In this document: piece by piece, positions 11,218 to 26,600 of the stretch
How the letters are laid out: each line of letters begins with the position of its first letter
Position numbering within the stretch: the first letter of the stretch is position 1
NCBI RefSeq assembly: GCF_950023065.1
Contig: NC_088681.1
Span: forward strand, 7,998,001-8,062,000
Direction of reading: 5' to 3'
Length of the DNA: 64,000 nt
Source of the DNA: Planococcus citri
Lineage: Eukaryota > Arthropoda > Insecta > Hemiptera > Pseudococcidae
Notes under the pieces: generated by a model
What the model was told of the DNA's origin: nothing
The model's database searches: none
What the model saw: only the letters and a program-made list of their open reading frames with translations
Made by a program: the position numbers and the translations under genes

Positions 11218-11417
11218 TAACGATATAAAAAAACAAGGGGGAAAAAGGGGGCCAAATAAATAATACAAGTACAATAGTTACAATTGAATAAGGTACACAC
11301 AAAATCGAAAGAATTACAACACGATTATATACGTAGGTAAGTAAGTATAGGTAAATAGTTGAAAGATTTTTTTTTTTTTTGTTAAAAATGAACACTAGAG
11401 ATAATCTGAAATGGATC

Positions 11418-11622
11418 TCAAGTTCCGGTCGTAGTGACCGCCGATGTAATTTCGGCCATTGCTGTATCGATGTGCTCGTCTAATGGCGCATCGCTTGGTA
11501 ACGTCGGGTGCTGGTAATTCTTAAGGAAATGGCATGTACCTGGTATATTGTGCGGGAATCCTTTCGGTAAACAGGATCGGCTTCTGGCTTCGAATGTAAA
11601 TCCTTCTTTTTGAGTAAGGCAT
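11418..11622 (-). CDS. Gycalpha99B: Terminal cyclase exon and stop codon
   Basis: The first base completes the split glutamine codon. The exon encodes CLTQKEGFTFEARSRSCLP and a C-terminal GTCHFL segment typical of the alpha chain. The last ~25 residues are a divergent tail before TGA at 11418-11420. Confidence 0.92.
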
Positions 11623-14600
11623 CTGTGTGTGCAAAAAAACAAAACAAAACAGAGCTGTCATCAGTCTCGTTGAAAGAGGGTATTTTGGCAAATTGGAAAA
11701 AATTTCTTACTGATATGTGGTCGGACTGATGTTAATTTTCAATGGTTCGCTTCCGGATTCGAATTTGTTTGCGATTGTTACATTGTGACCAAACATACAA
11801 TAACGTGGCATTTTTACGCCGACAACGCCCGCTAGCACGGATCCGGTGTGTAGGCCGATTCGCATCTGTAAAATTAATACAAAAGTGGTTTAAACCGGTT
11901 GCTATCGAGTTACAAGAACCAGTTGTGGAAAAATTTTGAATAATGAAGGTCCATCTTCACTGTTTTAATAAATAGGTACCTATCACATTTGAAAGTGAAT
12001 TAAAGTGAATTTTGAATTCTCGGAACCGGTTCTGAAACCAGTTTCGAGAGAGAGGGGACATGAACCGATTGGGAATCAATTCCATGAAATCTTTTCCGAG
12101 ATGGATGAATTTTCACACAGCACACAAATACCACTTTTCAAACAGGTTCAATCAAATGCTGAATTCTCGAAACCAGTTTCTAAAGAATTCCAAAAAACTG
12201 GTTGTGTAAAATCAAAAATTCAACTTACAAATTTTTACTCTTGAGATGGAACTTTTTACCACATTTCGAAGCAGTTTGAACAAATTTCCAACTTTGAAAA
12301 CCGGTTTTTGAAATATAAACCAGTTGTTATTGAATTCCAAGAAACCAGTTGCATAAAATTTGTATGGGAAAAATTATCTTTACTTTCTGTACAAATTCCA
12401 TATTTTGATACGTGTCGATTAAAATGAATTTTGAATTTTTGAAACCAGTTATTTGAGGTATGAACCGGTTGCAAATCAATTCCACATAATCATATTATGA
12501 GGAAAATTTTCAATGAAAATATTAAAAGTGTACTCAACAAACAAATTGCTACATTTCAAAGCAGTTTATTGGAATTTCGCATTTTTAAAACCAGTTTCCA
12601 GGTTATCAAACCGGATTATCAATAAGTTTTTGAAAAACCAGTTGTGGTAAATTTTAAATCCAACATGTGAGTTTTTACTCTCAAACATATACCTAGACCT
12701 ACATCAACATACATGTACTATTTTACCTACATTTCTGAGCGAGTGGAACTAAATTTTGAATTTTTGAAACCGGTTTCTCAGATTTAGACTGGTTGTCATT
12801 TAATTCCAAAAACCCAATTACAGACAAATTGTAAACGAGAAATGTGTACTTCAACTCCGCGAATCCCAATTGAAACCAATTTCAAATTTTTGAAACCAGT
12901 TCTGCAACCAGTTTTTCAGGAAAAGAACCGGTTTTTGAAGGGGATAGTTTAGCAACATTCTCGGGAAAGTTGAACAAATTTCTCTAGTGTGTGAGCCGTG
13001 AGGAGTATTTTGATGCAGCAAGCAAATTCTACATTTTGAAAAGATTTGTACAAATTTCATATTTTTAAACCGGTTTTGTGGGTTTGATTTAGTTTTCAAC
13101 AAATTCTGAAAAAAAACTGGTTGTAGACAATTTTGAATTGAACATGCACTTCGTACCAGATTTCAAAGCGGTTTGAACAATTTTTGAATTTTTGAAACCG
13201 GTTTCTCGGATTTAGAATTGAATCAAGTATTGAAACCAAAAACTCAATTAAGGACAAATTCTAAACAAGAAATGTGTATTTTATTCCTTGAACAAACACT
13301 AAACTTGATATAAAATCAAAACAAGTTTCTAATTTTTGAAACCAGTTCTGCAGTAGGTTGTTTCAAGAGTCTGAACCTGTTTTGAAATGATTTAGGAAAA
13401 TTCTCTGAGGAAATTTTCGCAAACTTCTGTGGAAGTATATTTTTACTCAGCAGATAAATTCACATCCCAAGCAGGATTACAGGAACTTTGTTTTTGAAAC
13501 CAGTTTCTCAGATAGGAACCAGTTATAAATACATTCAAAAAATGTAATTGGCTCAGGAAAGCTTCAAAGGGAACAGATATATTTTCACTTGTTGCCTCGG
13601 TAAGTATCCTGTCATATTTTATTTCATTTCACAATCACATACCAAATTTTTCAAAACTGGTTTGAACCAGTTTTTTTTTATGTCTGGAACCAGTTTCCAG
13701 CCAATCTCTAAAATCATTTCTACAATATTTTTGAATGAGAAAACTAGTTTTTACCCCACAAATGTATATGCTACATTTTCAAAATATAAGCTTATGAATG
13801 AATTCTGCATTTTTTTCAAACTGGTTGCTTAGCTTTGAACCAGTTATCAATGAATTCCAAGAAACTGTCTACAGATAATTTTGAATGTAATGGGTGTATT
13901 TTTACAATTTAGCAAAATACTCACCTAAATATTAAACTAGTTTAACACAAATTTTGAATTTTTGAAACCAGTTTTGAAAATTTTCAGCTAATTGTCGATT
14001 GAGTTCCTAGAAAATCAAAACTAGACACTTGAGAGAAGTTTCAGATGGAAGGAAGAACCAAATTTCAATAAATGCCGAATTACAATTTGCAAAGATGTTT
14101 AAAAAAAGATTTACAAATTGAAAAACCAGTTTCTTGAATGTGAACCAGTTCTTGGAACATCGAGAAACCAGTTGCAGAAAATTTCAAATATGACCATGAA
14201 ATATATACTTAGATTGCTGTGCTTTAAAGCAATTAAAATGAATTTTACACATTTGAAACCGGTTTCTGGAATTCAAACCCGTTGTCGATCAATTTTCCAA
14301 GACCCATTTTTGGATCAGTTTGGAGGCAATTTCAACAGGTGCACAGATTTTTTGAAGTTTGAACCGGTTGTCTATGAATTTTAGAAACCTGTCCAGGGAG
14401 CATTCATTTTTCACTTGATAAAATTAATGCAACGCTTTCAATATGGTCCAAATGAATTCGAATTTTTTTAAAACCAGTTCCTCAGATATAAACCAGTTAT
14501 CTGAAGCACTTGAGAAACTGGTTTCAAAAGATTTCAAGTGCGAAAACATATGCATTTTCAAAACCGGTTTCTTCGTTTTGAACCAGTTATACCTATCAAT

Positions 14601-17600
14601 GAATTCCAAAAACCAGCTGTGGAAACAGACGGTAGTACATATTTTTACAAATAAAAAACACACTTTAAACTGGTTTTAAAAAATTTTGTATTTTTAAAAC
14701 CGGTTTTTGGGGTTCAAATCTGTGCTTAATGAATTGTGCAGAAGCATTTGGAGAAAAATTTTCAGAATAAATATCGTGTGCCATATTTCAAAATGGTTCA
14801 TATGTACTAGATTTCAATATTGTTGAAACCGGTTTTTTGTGTTTAAACCGGTTGTCAATATTACCGAAAATTCTCCCAAAAAATTGTTTGGGGGGGGAAT
14901 TCGAATGGAAAAAGTGTACCTTTACACCCTACTCTAAAGCGAGAAAAGTTTCATTTCTGGGGAACCAGTTTTTTTCTGTTTGAACCGGTTATCAATGATG
15001 TTCCGAAAACCGGTTGAGGGAAAATTTATAAATAAAAAGGAGTAACTATTTTTATTCCATGAATAAATTCCACGTATCACATCGCTTTAAAGGATTGCGA
15101 TACCTTTGAAACCGGTTTCTTGGACTTCAACCAGTTGTCAAAGAATTCCAAAAAACTCATACACAAAATTTCGAAAAGATACACTTCAAACGTAGTTATT
15201 GTGACGTATTGGAAACTAATTTCTTTCCCTTGAACCAGCATTCCAGCAACCATCAACGAATTCCAACCACCTCCCCATTGCAAACAATTTTAAAATTTAG
15301 AAATGAACTCACCTCGATCGGCTTCCCATCATGCGTTTGATGCGAGCTACACGTCTTGATCATCTTCAAAGCCATCCAGGCAATCTGCAGAGCATGAGTC
15401 GAACTATACTTATGCAATCCGCAAGCAACGCAATAAGCATCTCCAATGGTTTCCACCTGCGATAAAAATTCTCATATCGAATAAAGCAATCGAGAATACA
15501 TACCATCATATAACCTATACACGAAAATGGAAATAAAAAAAAAAACACAGAAAATAACCTCCATGTTTTCATGATGAGCGCAAAAACCTCTGCTATACGT
15601 ACTACAAAATAGATACTACGGTGGTTTTATGATATTTCAGCGTATAAATATAGGCTTATAAAATTCTACAAATTTCAATATATAGGTGCCTATGCCTTAG
15701 TAGTATACGTAGTACGTGTAGGTACGCCGGAGCACAGCTTTGCATTTCAAAGCGTGCCCATCGTATCAGAAATTCCAATTATGCTAAGGTAATTTCCACT
15801 TTACAACCGCCCAAACCTACATATAATGTTTTTTTTATTTCCGTAATTTCGCCAGTCGCCTTTATAAAGATAATATAATTTTCAATATTACGCTCGTTCT
15901 TTCTTTTCCCATCCTATTTTTTAATATACTCGTAGGTACCTGGGGTTTCTTTTGCGCAATTCTACCATTTTTGCCTCGATTTTTTTTTCATTTTGTAATT
16001 ACTGCATATTGAGTTTGAAAAGAGGTTCTTTAAATTGAAATATTCATAGAGATTGAATTGGCTGTAGTGAATGTTTCAGGTACTAATTTTTCTACCCAAA
16101 TTGAACAATGTCTTGTTACTCGTAACCCCCCCCCCCCTCTCCATTAAAATTTTACCAAAGGTATTCAACAAAAAACTAGGTACATACAAACGCCTCGAAT
16201 AAAGGAATATGCAACCTCATTAACCCACATGTTCGGTAGACAGCCTGAAATATGTAGGTACTACACAGAAACTCGTTTCACGTAAAATTATGCAATTCAA
16301 TATGCACTGGAATAGCTTCAAAGTACGAAAATACGAGTACATAATCAAAGAAAGTCTGCAGGTATCAAAAGAATGTGCAACTTTACACTCGACAAAGACT
16401 ATCGAAGGCTGGAGCTCTTTGAAAATCGTAATTTTTACAATGTAAATGTAAATTTCATCCAGAAAATGCAAACTCTTCCTTCGTCTCTGTATCTGATAAT
16501 CGCAAATTAGCAGATCCTGTAAAAAAAATTTGCGTTTTCGGTTGACCTGTCAATCAAAATGGCCGTCGTTTTGTTCGTAAAGCCCACTTTTTTTGGCAAG
16601 TGTCCTTTAAAATTTTTCTTAGGATGTCCCCTTTGAGATAAAAGTTGTCCCATGATGATCGGAGAGGGGGAGGGGGAGTGCGATCATTCCTGTTGGCAGA
16701 ATGCCGGACTATATGGGTTACAAACCAAACATCCTATTATAATACAATCGAAAAGACGAAAAAGCTTTCAAATAATTCGCTCGTTCTACTCATTACTCGT
16801 GTTTAGTACATATTTGCACCATTTACAACGTGGATCAGAAAAAGGCACATCTGAACGTCAACTTTTGCTCGGTAGGTAATCACGTTTTACATTATGAGCA
16901 TGAGCACGCTTCATGTATAGACAGCATTTTCTTCTTTCTCTTTCGTTCGCATCTTTCTGCCATCTTTAAGCTCGTTCCGTTACATCAAGTTTTATGTAGG
17001 TACCTTACCTACCCTATACCTAGTACCTATACAGTTTGTGAATACAGCGCGTTTTTGGTCCTCTTCCCCTCCCCTCCTCTCATCCCTTTTCTTAACACTC
17101 TATCTAATGTACAAGTTAACTCAGCTTTTATCTATTTATCGAACGCAGAGGCCACAGCATCTGTTAACGAGTTTCAAAATGAACGTCGAAGAGTAGAAGG
17201 TATTCGTTTTTAAGTAATGAAAGTACCTAATTTAATTACACCCAGACATGGTTAGCAAAAAGTTCGACGGATCTGGTAACGTGAATCTTAAATTTAATTT
17301 TTTTACAGAGAAAATACACATTTAGAGAGAGAGAGAGGGAGCTGTTTTGGAGGGGGCAGAAAAACTGAGTTGATATTCGTAATCAGAACTTTTAAAATGT
17401 AGGTACCTACTACATACTTATAAAACTAGTCGTCACATGATATTTGACATTTTTTGACTAAAATTTTGGGGCTTCGTAGAATCCCTCCCTCCATGGTTTT
17501 ACTAATCATATCATGAAAACTCTATAGATGTAAATATGTATCACAGAAATAGATGCTTCTGGATTTTTTTCGTTTTTTTAAAATTTTACTCAGCTCCTTA

Positions 17601-20600
17601 GGTTGGAATTAAAATTTCAAAAAAGCTCATCTTTGAACTTTTTAAATTTTCGACGAATAATTTTGAAACTAGGTATCAGAATGCCTCCAAGTAAGAGAAT
17701 TTCCAAGAAATTAGACTCCAAAGTTAACATTATGGACAGAAATTTCAATCGTTGAAAAATAAAACAAACCCTATCCTATCCCAACTGATCCAACCAGAAT
17801 TGTGGCCATGATGACAATTTTCCCCTCTTTTCCAATATAGCCTACATTAATTAAGGAACCAATTTTTTGAAAAATTGAGGAAAATTGGAGCACCTGAATC
17901 CAAAACCAGGCTGATTTGATCAGGAATGATCCTACCAGGTCCCTTCCTCCTCCCTCTCTGAAGCATTAGAATGGAAATGCTGATCGAACATCGAAGGGAA
18001 CTCATGAAAAAAGTTGAACAAAATCGGAAAGTGTGACTTTTTTTTTACTGAATCTAATTTCCAGGTCATATGAGAAGTTCAATCGAAGATTCGATGCTGT
18101 TGGATAAAATTGCATACTCCGTGTATTTACGGCAAACTGGGTATGCAATTCTATTAACATCTATGCATTTTCAATCCAATTTCTTGCAAGGCAAAGAGAC
18201 TTTATTTAATTTAAGACTGCTTGAACTTCGAGTTCGAGCAAATTGGTTTACAGGGCTTCAGAGCAAATAGATTGAAGACCGCCTTTCAGCTATCAAACTC
18301 TCAAAATCCCAAAATGGAACTTTCAAGGTTAAAGCTCAACATTGCCTCAGAACAAAAATTGAATCCGTTTTCGGTTTTTCATGATGAATTTTTCATGATA
18401 AATACTTCAACTTGTATCTGAAGTTGCATTGATTTCCAATATTTATAAATTTTTTAATACAAGTCCTCCAAAGACCCAAAATAAGGTCCCAAATTTAGAA
18501 AAAATTGAAAAATTCCAGTGACATAAATGGTTTGTTGGGGTTTCAGAAGTACCAATTTCTATTTCCTACTCAATTTCTTAATACAAGCCCCCCCCCCCCG
18601 ACACCAAAAAAAGAGATTTTGGAATTACAATTGAATAAAATACAAATTGTCCCCTTCCAATCCTAAAATTGGCCCAAAATTAAAAAAAAAATTGAAAAAT
18701 TCGTACAACTTTTGGTTTATTGAGTTTTCAGAAATAATGCCAATTTTGAACTGACTCAATTTTTCAATTAGAGCCCCTCAAACTCCATAATATCTTTCAG
18801 ATTAAAAAAAAAATGAAAAATTGACGTGTGCTGATTTTGAATTATTATGGAACCAATGTTTCGATACGAACCTTCCCCCTCCAACCCCAAAATGGGCTAT
18901 TGTTGAGTTTTCAGGAGTGTCAATATTTTGATTTTGAACTTGATTTTTTGTTATGAGCCCCCCCTCCTGAGGACACTAAAAAAAGTATTCCAAATTGAAA
19001 AAAATGAGAAATTCATGTGGAATGTGGTTTGTTGGAATTTCAGAGATGCTTTTTTCGAATTTCCACTAATTTTTTTGATATGAGCTATTCCCCTCCGACC
19101 AAAAAATTCCCTCAAGATACATATTCTTTTTTTAAAATACAAAACCAAGTGGCAAATGGTTAGTCAGGCGTTCAGTGATGCTGACTTTGAATTTCACTTT
19201 TTTTTTGATTCGAGCCACCTATGACTCGAAATAAGCTTCTAAAATTCGAAAAAAATTGAAAAATTCGCAAGGCATATGGTTTGTTGAGTGATGCTATTTT
19301 CGAATTTTTAGCTGAATTTCCAGGTAGGTATCTATGAGATCCCCATCCCTTCAACCCCAAAATCGGATCTAAATTTATTTTTTTTAAATGGAAAATTCGT
19401 GCAAGTTTTTGGTTTTTTGAGTTTTTTGGGAGCCTATTTTCAAATCTCAAAATGACTCAAATTATAAAAAAAGAAAAAAAGAAAAATTTGCATGGCACAT
19501 GGTTTGTTGGGTGTTCAGAGGAGTTGATTTTGAATTTTAACCTAATTTTATTGATAAGAACCTCCCTCCACCCTCCAGCCTGAAAATGAGCTCCCAAAAT
19601 TAACAAAAAACAAAAACACACATGAAGTATGGTTTTTGTTTGGATTTTTGATGCAGTAATTTTAAATTTCAACTCAATTTTTTTCATACGAACCCATCAA
19701 GTTCCAAAATACGCCTCCAAATTTCATAAAATTGAAAAATTCACAAAACGTATGGTTTGATGGGTTTGTGAAGTTTCATTTTGAATTTCAACTTCATGTT
19801 CAGATGAACGAGACTTTCCACATTAAAAAAAATCGTATATACCTACCACGTGGTTTGTTGGATTTTCAGAGGTGCTTATTTCGAATTTTAACTCAATCTT
19901 CGATAAAGGCCTCTAAAACTTCAAAAAAAACTAAAGAAAAAATGAAAAACTCGTGTCACATACGGTTTGTTGGGTGTTCTAGAGGAGGTAGTGGAGGAGG
20001 GGGGTGTATAAGGATCAATTGCACCCCCTGCCGATCCTCCGGTACAACTTTTTCTTTAAAGGGGGAGTCCTAAGGAACATTTCTAGGCCTTGTCCTGAAA
20101 AAAAATATAGCCCTACTCACAAAATGGCAGCTTTTTTGATTGACAGGTCAGCCGAAATCGCAGATTTTGCGTTCCAACATAGGACTTGCCCGAAATTTTT
20201 TAAACCGTACAAGGTAGATCGAAAGATCGGGCAAAAATTCATCACCTGTCAAAATTTCAAGTGCTAAAGTGCCTTTTTCGATTTTTGGCGAATTTTTGAA
20301 AATCAAATTCAAGTCAAAAATGAGGGAAAAAATCAAAATTTTACCAAATTGTCCAAGAAAGCTGAAATTTGGGATATACCTGATTTTCGACACGCCAAAT
20401 CGATTGGAAGCTGTTTCAAACCATTTTGAGCAGTTCTGGAGCCTCCAGCGGATTTTAGAAACCCGGAATTCCCACAAAATTTCATCAAATGGAGTTGGAA
20501 TGCCAAAATTCATTCTGCAAACTAATTTTAATACCCCACGAAGTCAACTGCAGGTGGATTTTTAGTCGTTTTGGAGCCTCTAGCGACTTTTTGAAAATTA

Positions 20601-23600
20601 CTGAAGACTCCAGTAGATTTTTGAAACTTAAAATTTTATCAAACGGAGATAAAAATCCGAAATATACTCTGCACTTCAATTTTAACACCTTCTGATGACG
20701 ACTTCAGGTGGGTTCAAGTCATTTTGGAATCTCCAGCAACTTTTCGAAAATTACCGGAGTCTCCACCATCCAGATTTTTGAAACTTGCAATTCCCACAAC
20801 ATTTTATCAAATGGAGTTAGCAAGCTGAAATTTACTTGGTTTTGAAGCTTCCAGCTACTTTAGGGAAATTTCAATTTTCCAAAAAACGCCATACAACCTT
20901 TCAAAAAGTCACTGGAGGCTCCAAAACGATTGGAAATCCACCAGCAGCCGACTTCGTAGCGTATTGAAATTAGCTTGCAGAATGAATTTCGTCTTTCCGT
21001 CTCCGCTTGATGAAATTTCAGGAGAATTTCAAGTTTAAAAAATCTACTGGAGGCTCCAGTAATTTTCAAAAAGTCGCTGGAGCCTCTAAAACGACTCAAA
21101 ATCTAAATTTCAACAAAATGTCATCAAATGGAGATGAAATTTTATTGAAATTTCAAGTTTCAGAAATCTACTGGAGGCTCCAGGAATTTACAAAAAGTCA
21201 CTGAAGGCTCCAAAGTGACTTGAACCCACCTGAAGTCGTCTTCAGAGAGAGCTAAAATTGGATGCAGAGTAAATTTTCCCCTTTTCATCTCCATTGGATG
21301 AAATTTTGTTGAAATTTCAAGTTCCTGAAATCTACTGGAGGCTCCAGGAATTTTCAAAAAGTCGCTGGAGACTCCAAAACGACTTGAAATCTACCTGCCA
21401 TCGACTTCGTAACGTATTGAAATTGATTCTCAGAATTAATTTCGTCTTTCCAACTCCATTTGATGAAATTTTGTGGGAATTTCAAGTATCAGAAATCTGC
21501 TGGAGGCTCCAGAACTGCTCTAAACGGTCTGAAACAGTTTACAATCGATTTGGTGTGTCGAAAATAGTGTATATCCCAAATTTCAGCTTTCTAGGTCAAT
21601 TTGGTAAAATTTTGATTTTTTCCTTCATTTTTTGGCCTTAATTTTATTTTTAAAAATTCACTAAAAATCGAAAAAGACACTTCCGCACTTGAAATTTTGT
21701 CAGATAATACATTTTTTCCTGTTCTTTCGATCTACTTTTGTAAGGTTTAAAAAATTTCGGGCAAGTCCTATGTTGGAACTTGGCACGCAAAATCTGGTCA
21801 ATCAAAAAAGCCGCCATTTTGTGAGTATTAGGGCCATATTTTTTTTTTGAAGACAAGGACCAGAAATGGAAGTAGTTCTACAAAAATTTCGGGAACCATT
21901 TTTTTCATCTAGTTTTATGAATAATGAGTCATTCTGCAGAGAAGCTTTTTCTGGTTCAAATCACGGAGACGGAATAGAGAGTTGATCTCAGTTGAAGCAA
22001 TTCTAGATCAAAATGTAGATTCAATATATTCAGTTACCTAATCGTAAATTTGAAAATAAAATTGCCAATAGGTAGGTAGTTTCAAAAAGAACCCATACAT
22101 TTTACAAAAACTCCAAAGGTATTCATTATTTCTGATCATACATTTTGTTAGTCAGAGTTACTTGTAAATTTACCAAATATCGAATCATTTCAATCCTAAA
22201 AAAAATATTTCACCAATAAAAACAAAACTACGCACGAAATTCCAGATTAACCGATGCACGCGGGTAAATCGACTATTTCTGTATAAATATTATTCCTTCT
22301 CAAACAAATTCGACTTTGTTTTTTCCACATCTTTGTAAAAAAAAAAAGTAAAAAAAAACTCACGTCTATACCTATAGGTACCTACCTGGTATATCGTAAA
22401 AAGCTTTAAAATTTATTTCATCAATATACCTACCTACCTACGAGAGAGAGAGAAAGTATTCGACTAAAATCTCATTCGCATAAAAACACAAATAAAACCC
22501 CCCTCGCCCATGTTCGTTTTACGATAAGATTACCTTTTCGATGTAAATATGCAAAAAAGGAAGAAAAACTTTTCTACATGTAGAGATGGCATAAGGACGA
22601 GCGTATACCTACCCGCGCACGTTTTTCAATCTATATAATTTAATACGACGATAAAATTTCATTCGAGATTCACTCATGTATAATAATTTTGTCATTGTTT
22701 CCAGCTTTTGGGGAAATTGTAAGAAATATACGGCTTTTGGCATAAGTACCTCTACTTCTACCTTATACATATAGCAATACGAAATGAGAGAAAGAAAAAA
22801 CATACGAGTCGAAGGAACAAGGTAGGGCAGGGCGAGAGAACGAGTAACGATAAAAAAAAAACGAGAATAAAATAAAGAACAAACACGTACATAAAACGTT
22901 AACATTTGCGAACGAGAATTTGAATTGTAAAAGAAAGAAAAAAACGTGTATATTTTCACGGTGTAGATAATAAATTCCTCCAGATGCGGAGGGAGAGGGG
23001 AGGGAGTCAGAAAGGCATTCGTCGGGGCTGGAAATATTTCGTTAATTTTGAATTATAATTTACAATTATCTGCGGTAAGTACGTACAAAAAAGATACCAA
23101 GAAAAAGGGGAGATATTCTCATTAATGTATTATAATGGATATTTTACAAAAAAAAAAAAAAAAAAACAGGCAAAAAAATACTATCGTCGTCTTTATTGTC
23201 TCGTTATTCTCAACCATGGCACGTTGAAAATGGCCCAGACATCTAGCCAAATTGGTTTTTAGCGGGGAAAAAAATACAACAACGACTTACTACTGTGGAA
23301 AAATTAAAAATAAATTCGATTATAGCGATGGTAAAAAGAGAAAAGAAAGAATCCATTTGTAGGTTTTTTAATTACCGACGAATTTGTATCCATTGAGTGG
23401 TTTAGATGTCTGGTTCAGCATCGCGAGGGTACAATGATTTTCGGCTTATGTGAAAGTTTTCGTGTTCGAGATGAATGATCATAATATAGACGTTGTGCAA
23501 AAATTTAACTTGAGAAATTTAATTTCTTACAATCATTTACGACTATATTGGGTATACTGTGCTGGAACAGGACGGGACGCCAACGAGCTGCCGGGAATAT

Positions 23601-26600
23601 CAAATATTCGCCATTTGGCGAGCAAAAAATTTAATTTCAAGTTCGCCTCGAGTCTGAATAATCTTCTTTTCATTCGCAAATAAGGTATAACTTTTAAGCA
23701 ATACGTTTATCAAAAGTATATAGCGAAAAAAATTCGGCTGCGAAGTTACGATAAAAATATCAAAATCACGAGTATACGAGTTTATACTATCACGTTCTTC
23801 TCTGTACCTACGTATTGTATGTGCTTTAAATATATATACAACACGAGTTGGTGGTATGTATACCCCACCTCATCGTCTTTATTTTTATGCAGAGTTGAGC
23901 AGGTCGAGTGCGGAATATGTAATCGTATTTCCAGCTAGCGATGCTCGAATCTGTCTATTTTCTTTAGAAAATTTTTCATTCGGTCCGAAAAATGCGTAGT
24001 AAATATTATAGACATCTCTTTCAGCTATGCGTACAGAGTTTTTGATGTATCGTCTTCTTTCGTCGATGGTGACCTCGACAAACTTGGGTCTTTTCGACTG
24101 CACGTTCAATGGTTTAGAATTTTTTCCCTCTATTATATTGTGGCTTTGTGGCTCGTTACCATTTTGTAGAAATTTACAGTCATCCTGAATTATATACCTA
24201 CTTCAAGTACCATTTTACATTTACGTATTTTGAATGGTCTTATGTGTATCATTCAGTGAACGACTTTGAAGCAAATAATACCTCGGGTCGAAAAAGTGAG
24301 TTCATAGTCGAAATTAGGACCTCCGAAAATCCCATCCTAAACCATTTACAATTGGATACCTATTTCAGGCTCAAGGGGCTTAAATCGAAAAATGGAGCTG
24401 AAATTCGAAATCAGCGTCATTCATCGAAAACATAACAAACGATCACTTGACTTTTATTTATTTTTTCCATAATTCGGCCAGCAAGGGGGCAGGACGAGGC
24501 AAGGGAAGCGAGAAGACCTGCTTAGGGTATTGAGATCCAAGAATGAAACATTTTTGCATTCAGTCTTTTACTCGGCATTAAACGATCTCTCCATCTTGCA
24601 TAAGTTTAAAAATTAGGGTCTCATAAAAAAATTCAATTTCAACTTTCAACATTTTTCAAGATGATTTTGAATTTTTTTCAAACTGTTCAAAACCGGGGAA
24701 ACGGATTTATATCCGGTTTATCATTTCAAAATTTTTCCACCTTCAAAAAGAACTGAGAAAAAAGTTAGAAATTCTAGATACTTGAAGAAAAAAATTTGGT
24801 AGAAAAGTAAGATTTTAAATATTTTTGGACAACTTTTTTTTTTCTGTGAAATTTAGTGGTTTCTCGGGTCAACTTGGGGTAAGTACAATCTACGTTACAA
24901 CTGCCAGTCCTAGGAGTAGAGAAGACAAACCTTGAGAGAGGTTTGGAGCATCCATGTCGCAGAGGATGGTAACTCATCTTTGGCAGGCTGGAAGCTGAGG
25001 ATGAGGCTAAGACCAAACCTAACACCTTGGCATGTGCCCAGTGTCAAAGCTGCAACCTGAATGGGCCACAGCATCAAGCCATCTCAGGAAGTGCAGGAGA
25101 AGAGAAAACAATCAGAAAATATCCCTGAAGCAGCAATAGGAAAAGCAGCAAAGCTTTTGAACCTTGATACCCAAGAGTCATAAATACTGGCAGTGCTAGG
25201 CACAAATCCTGTACAAAAGCAAGAATTTGGCGCTATAACCGAGCTTCAGGAAAGTCAGCTTGACAGCGCAGAGGGGAGCCCCCTCAAGCTATACTTCCTT
25301 GGGCTAGAAACCCATAGAAGCAAAAAAAACAATTTCTTGAGAAAACAAAGATAAGAAGAAACTGGCTGGGAAATCAGGGAACCCTGTTGGGCAGCAGGCA
25401 AAAAAAAGCCCACACTATGGAAGAAACGAAACAGGCTGAAGATTGCTACCTGGAATGTGCGAGGAATAAATGGAAAAGAAGAGGAGCTGGAATATGTACA
25501 TCTTGATGCAGGGAAACATCGACATAGCCCTTATCACAGAAACCAAGAAAATGGGCAGTGGTACCAATGAACAAGGAGAATTCACCCAAGTATATGCTGG
25601 AGTAGGAAAAGCTGAATGTGCCATAGCAGGGATTATGATTTATACATGGAACAGACTCAAAGACAGCATCCAGGCATATAGAATACCTATTGTAGAGTAA
25701 AAGACCAATGCTGCTGTATGGAAGTGAAACATGGGCAATGAGAAAGGGTATAAAAAGCAGAGTAACCGCAGCGGAAATGAGATTCATGCGAGCCATGGCA
25801 GGATATAAGAGACAAGATAGGAAAAGGAACGAAGACATCCTGAAGTAGTGGAGTCAATTAAAAATCGATTTAATCAAACATTGTTAAAATCGGTCCCCAA
25901 TTATTTTGATTTTGTTCAAAAAATACGAGAGAATCAGTTGAAAATGATCTGAAAAAAGACAAAAACTCTGAAATATTGTCAATAATTCTGCAAAAATTGA
26001 AAAATCGATAAAATTTACACTGGAAATTGCAGTTTTTTCATTGATGTAAATTCACTGTTGAAAAGTCTAGAAATTTCAAAACACAATCATTCAAGAAATC
26101 ATTAAAAAAAAATTGATTATACAGAATCGATTATTTTTGGGCCGATTTTTTCAAATCGATGTTTTTTAGGAGTAGAGCCAATCATTAGACGAGTGAACAA
26201 TTATAGAAAGAAATGGCAAAACATGTTGATAGAATGCCTGATCGCTGTCTTAATATGCAAAGTGGCCAATTCCATTTTTGTAAATTGTTCAGGAAATGTG
26301 AAACACAGCATTATCAACTACATATTTATGAGTGTTACATAGTTAAGGTTATTTATTAAAGTAAAAAAAAAATTCTGCCAAAATTTTTTCCACTCGACAC
26401 ATTTTAAGCCACTTTGAGTCGAGTTAGATATTTTTCCCAACTTCAAACGCAGATACTACACTAATGAATTCAGTCAATTCACCTGAGGTAATTTTCAATG
26501 TCAAAAGTTATTTACAAAGTGCTCACCTCTCAGATGGTGTTCATAACTCATTTTCATGTAACGTAAAAATGAAACAGTTTCGCGTAGCTAAATACTAGTA

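Noticed and set aside
16830..17213. 127-codon plus-strand frame
   Set aside because: Low-complexity translation, no splice or promoter context, inside a cyclase intron.
22609..22959. 116-codon minus-strand frame
   Set aside because: Aromatic and Ser-rich chance frame in AT-rich sequence; no family likeness.
23885..24109. 74-codon minus-strand frame with charged, protein-like composition
   Set aside because: No recognised domain and no convincing splice sites at either side; kept out of the gene list but could be re-examined with RNA-seq.
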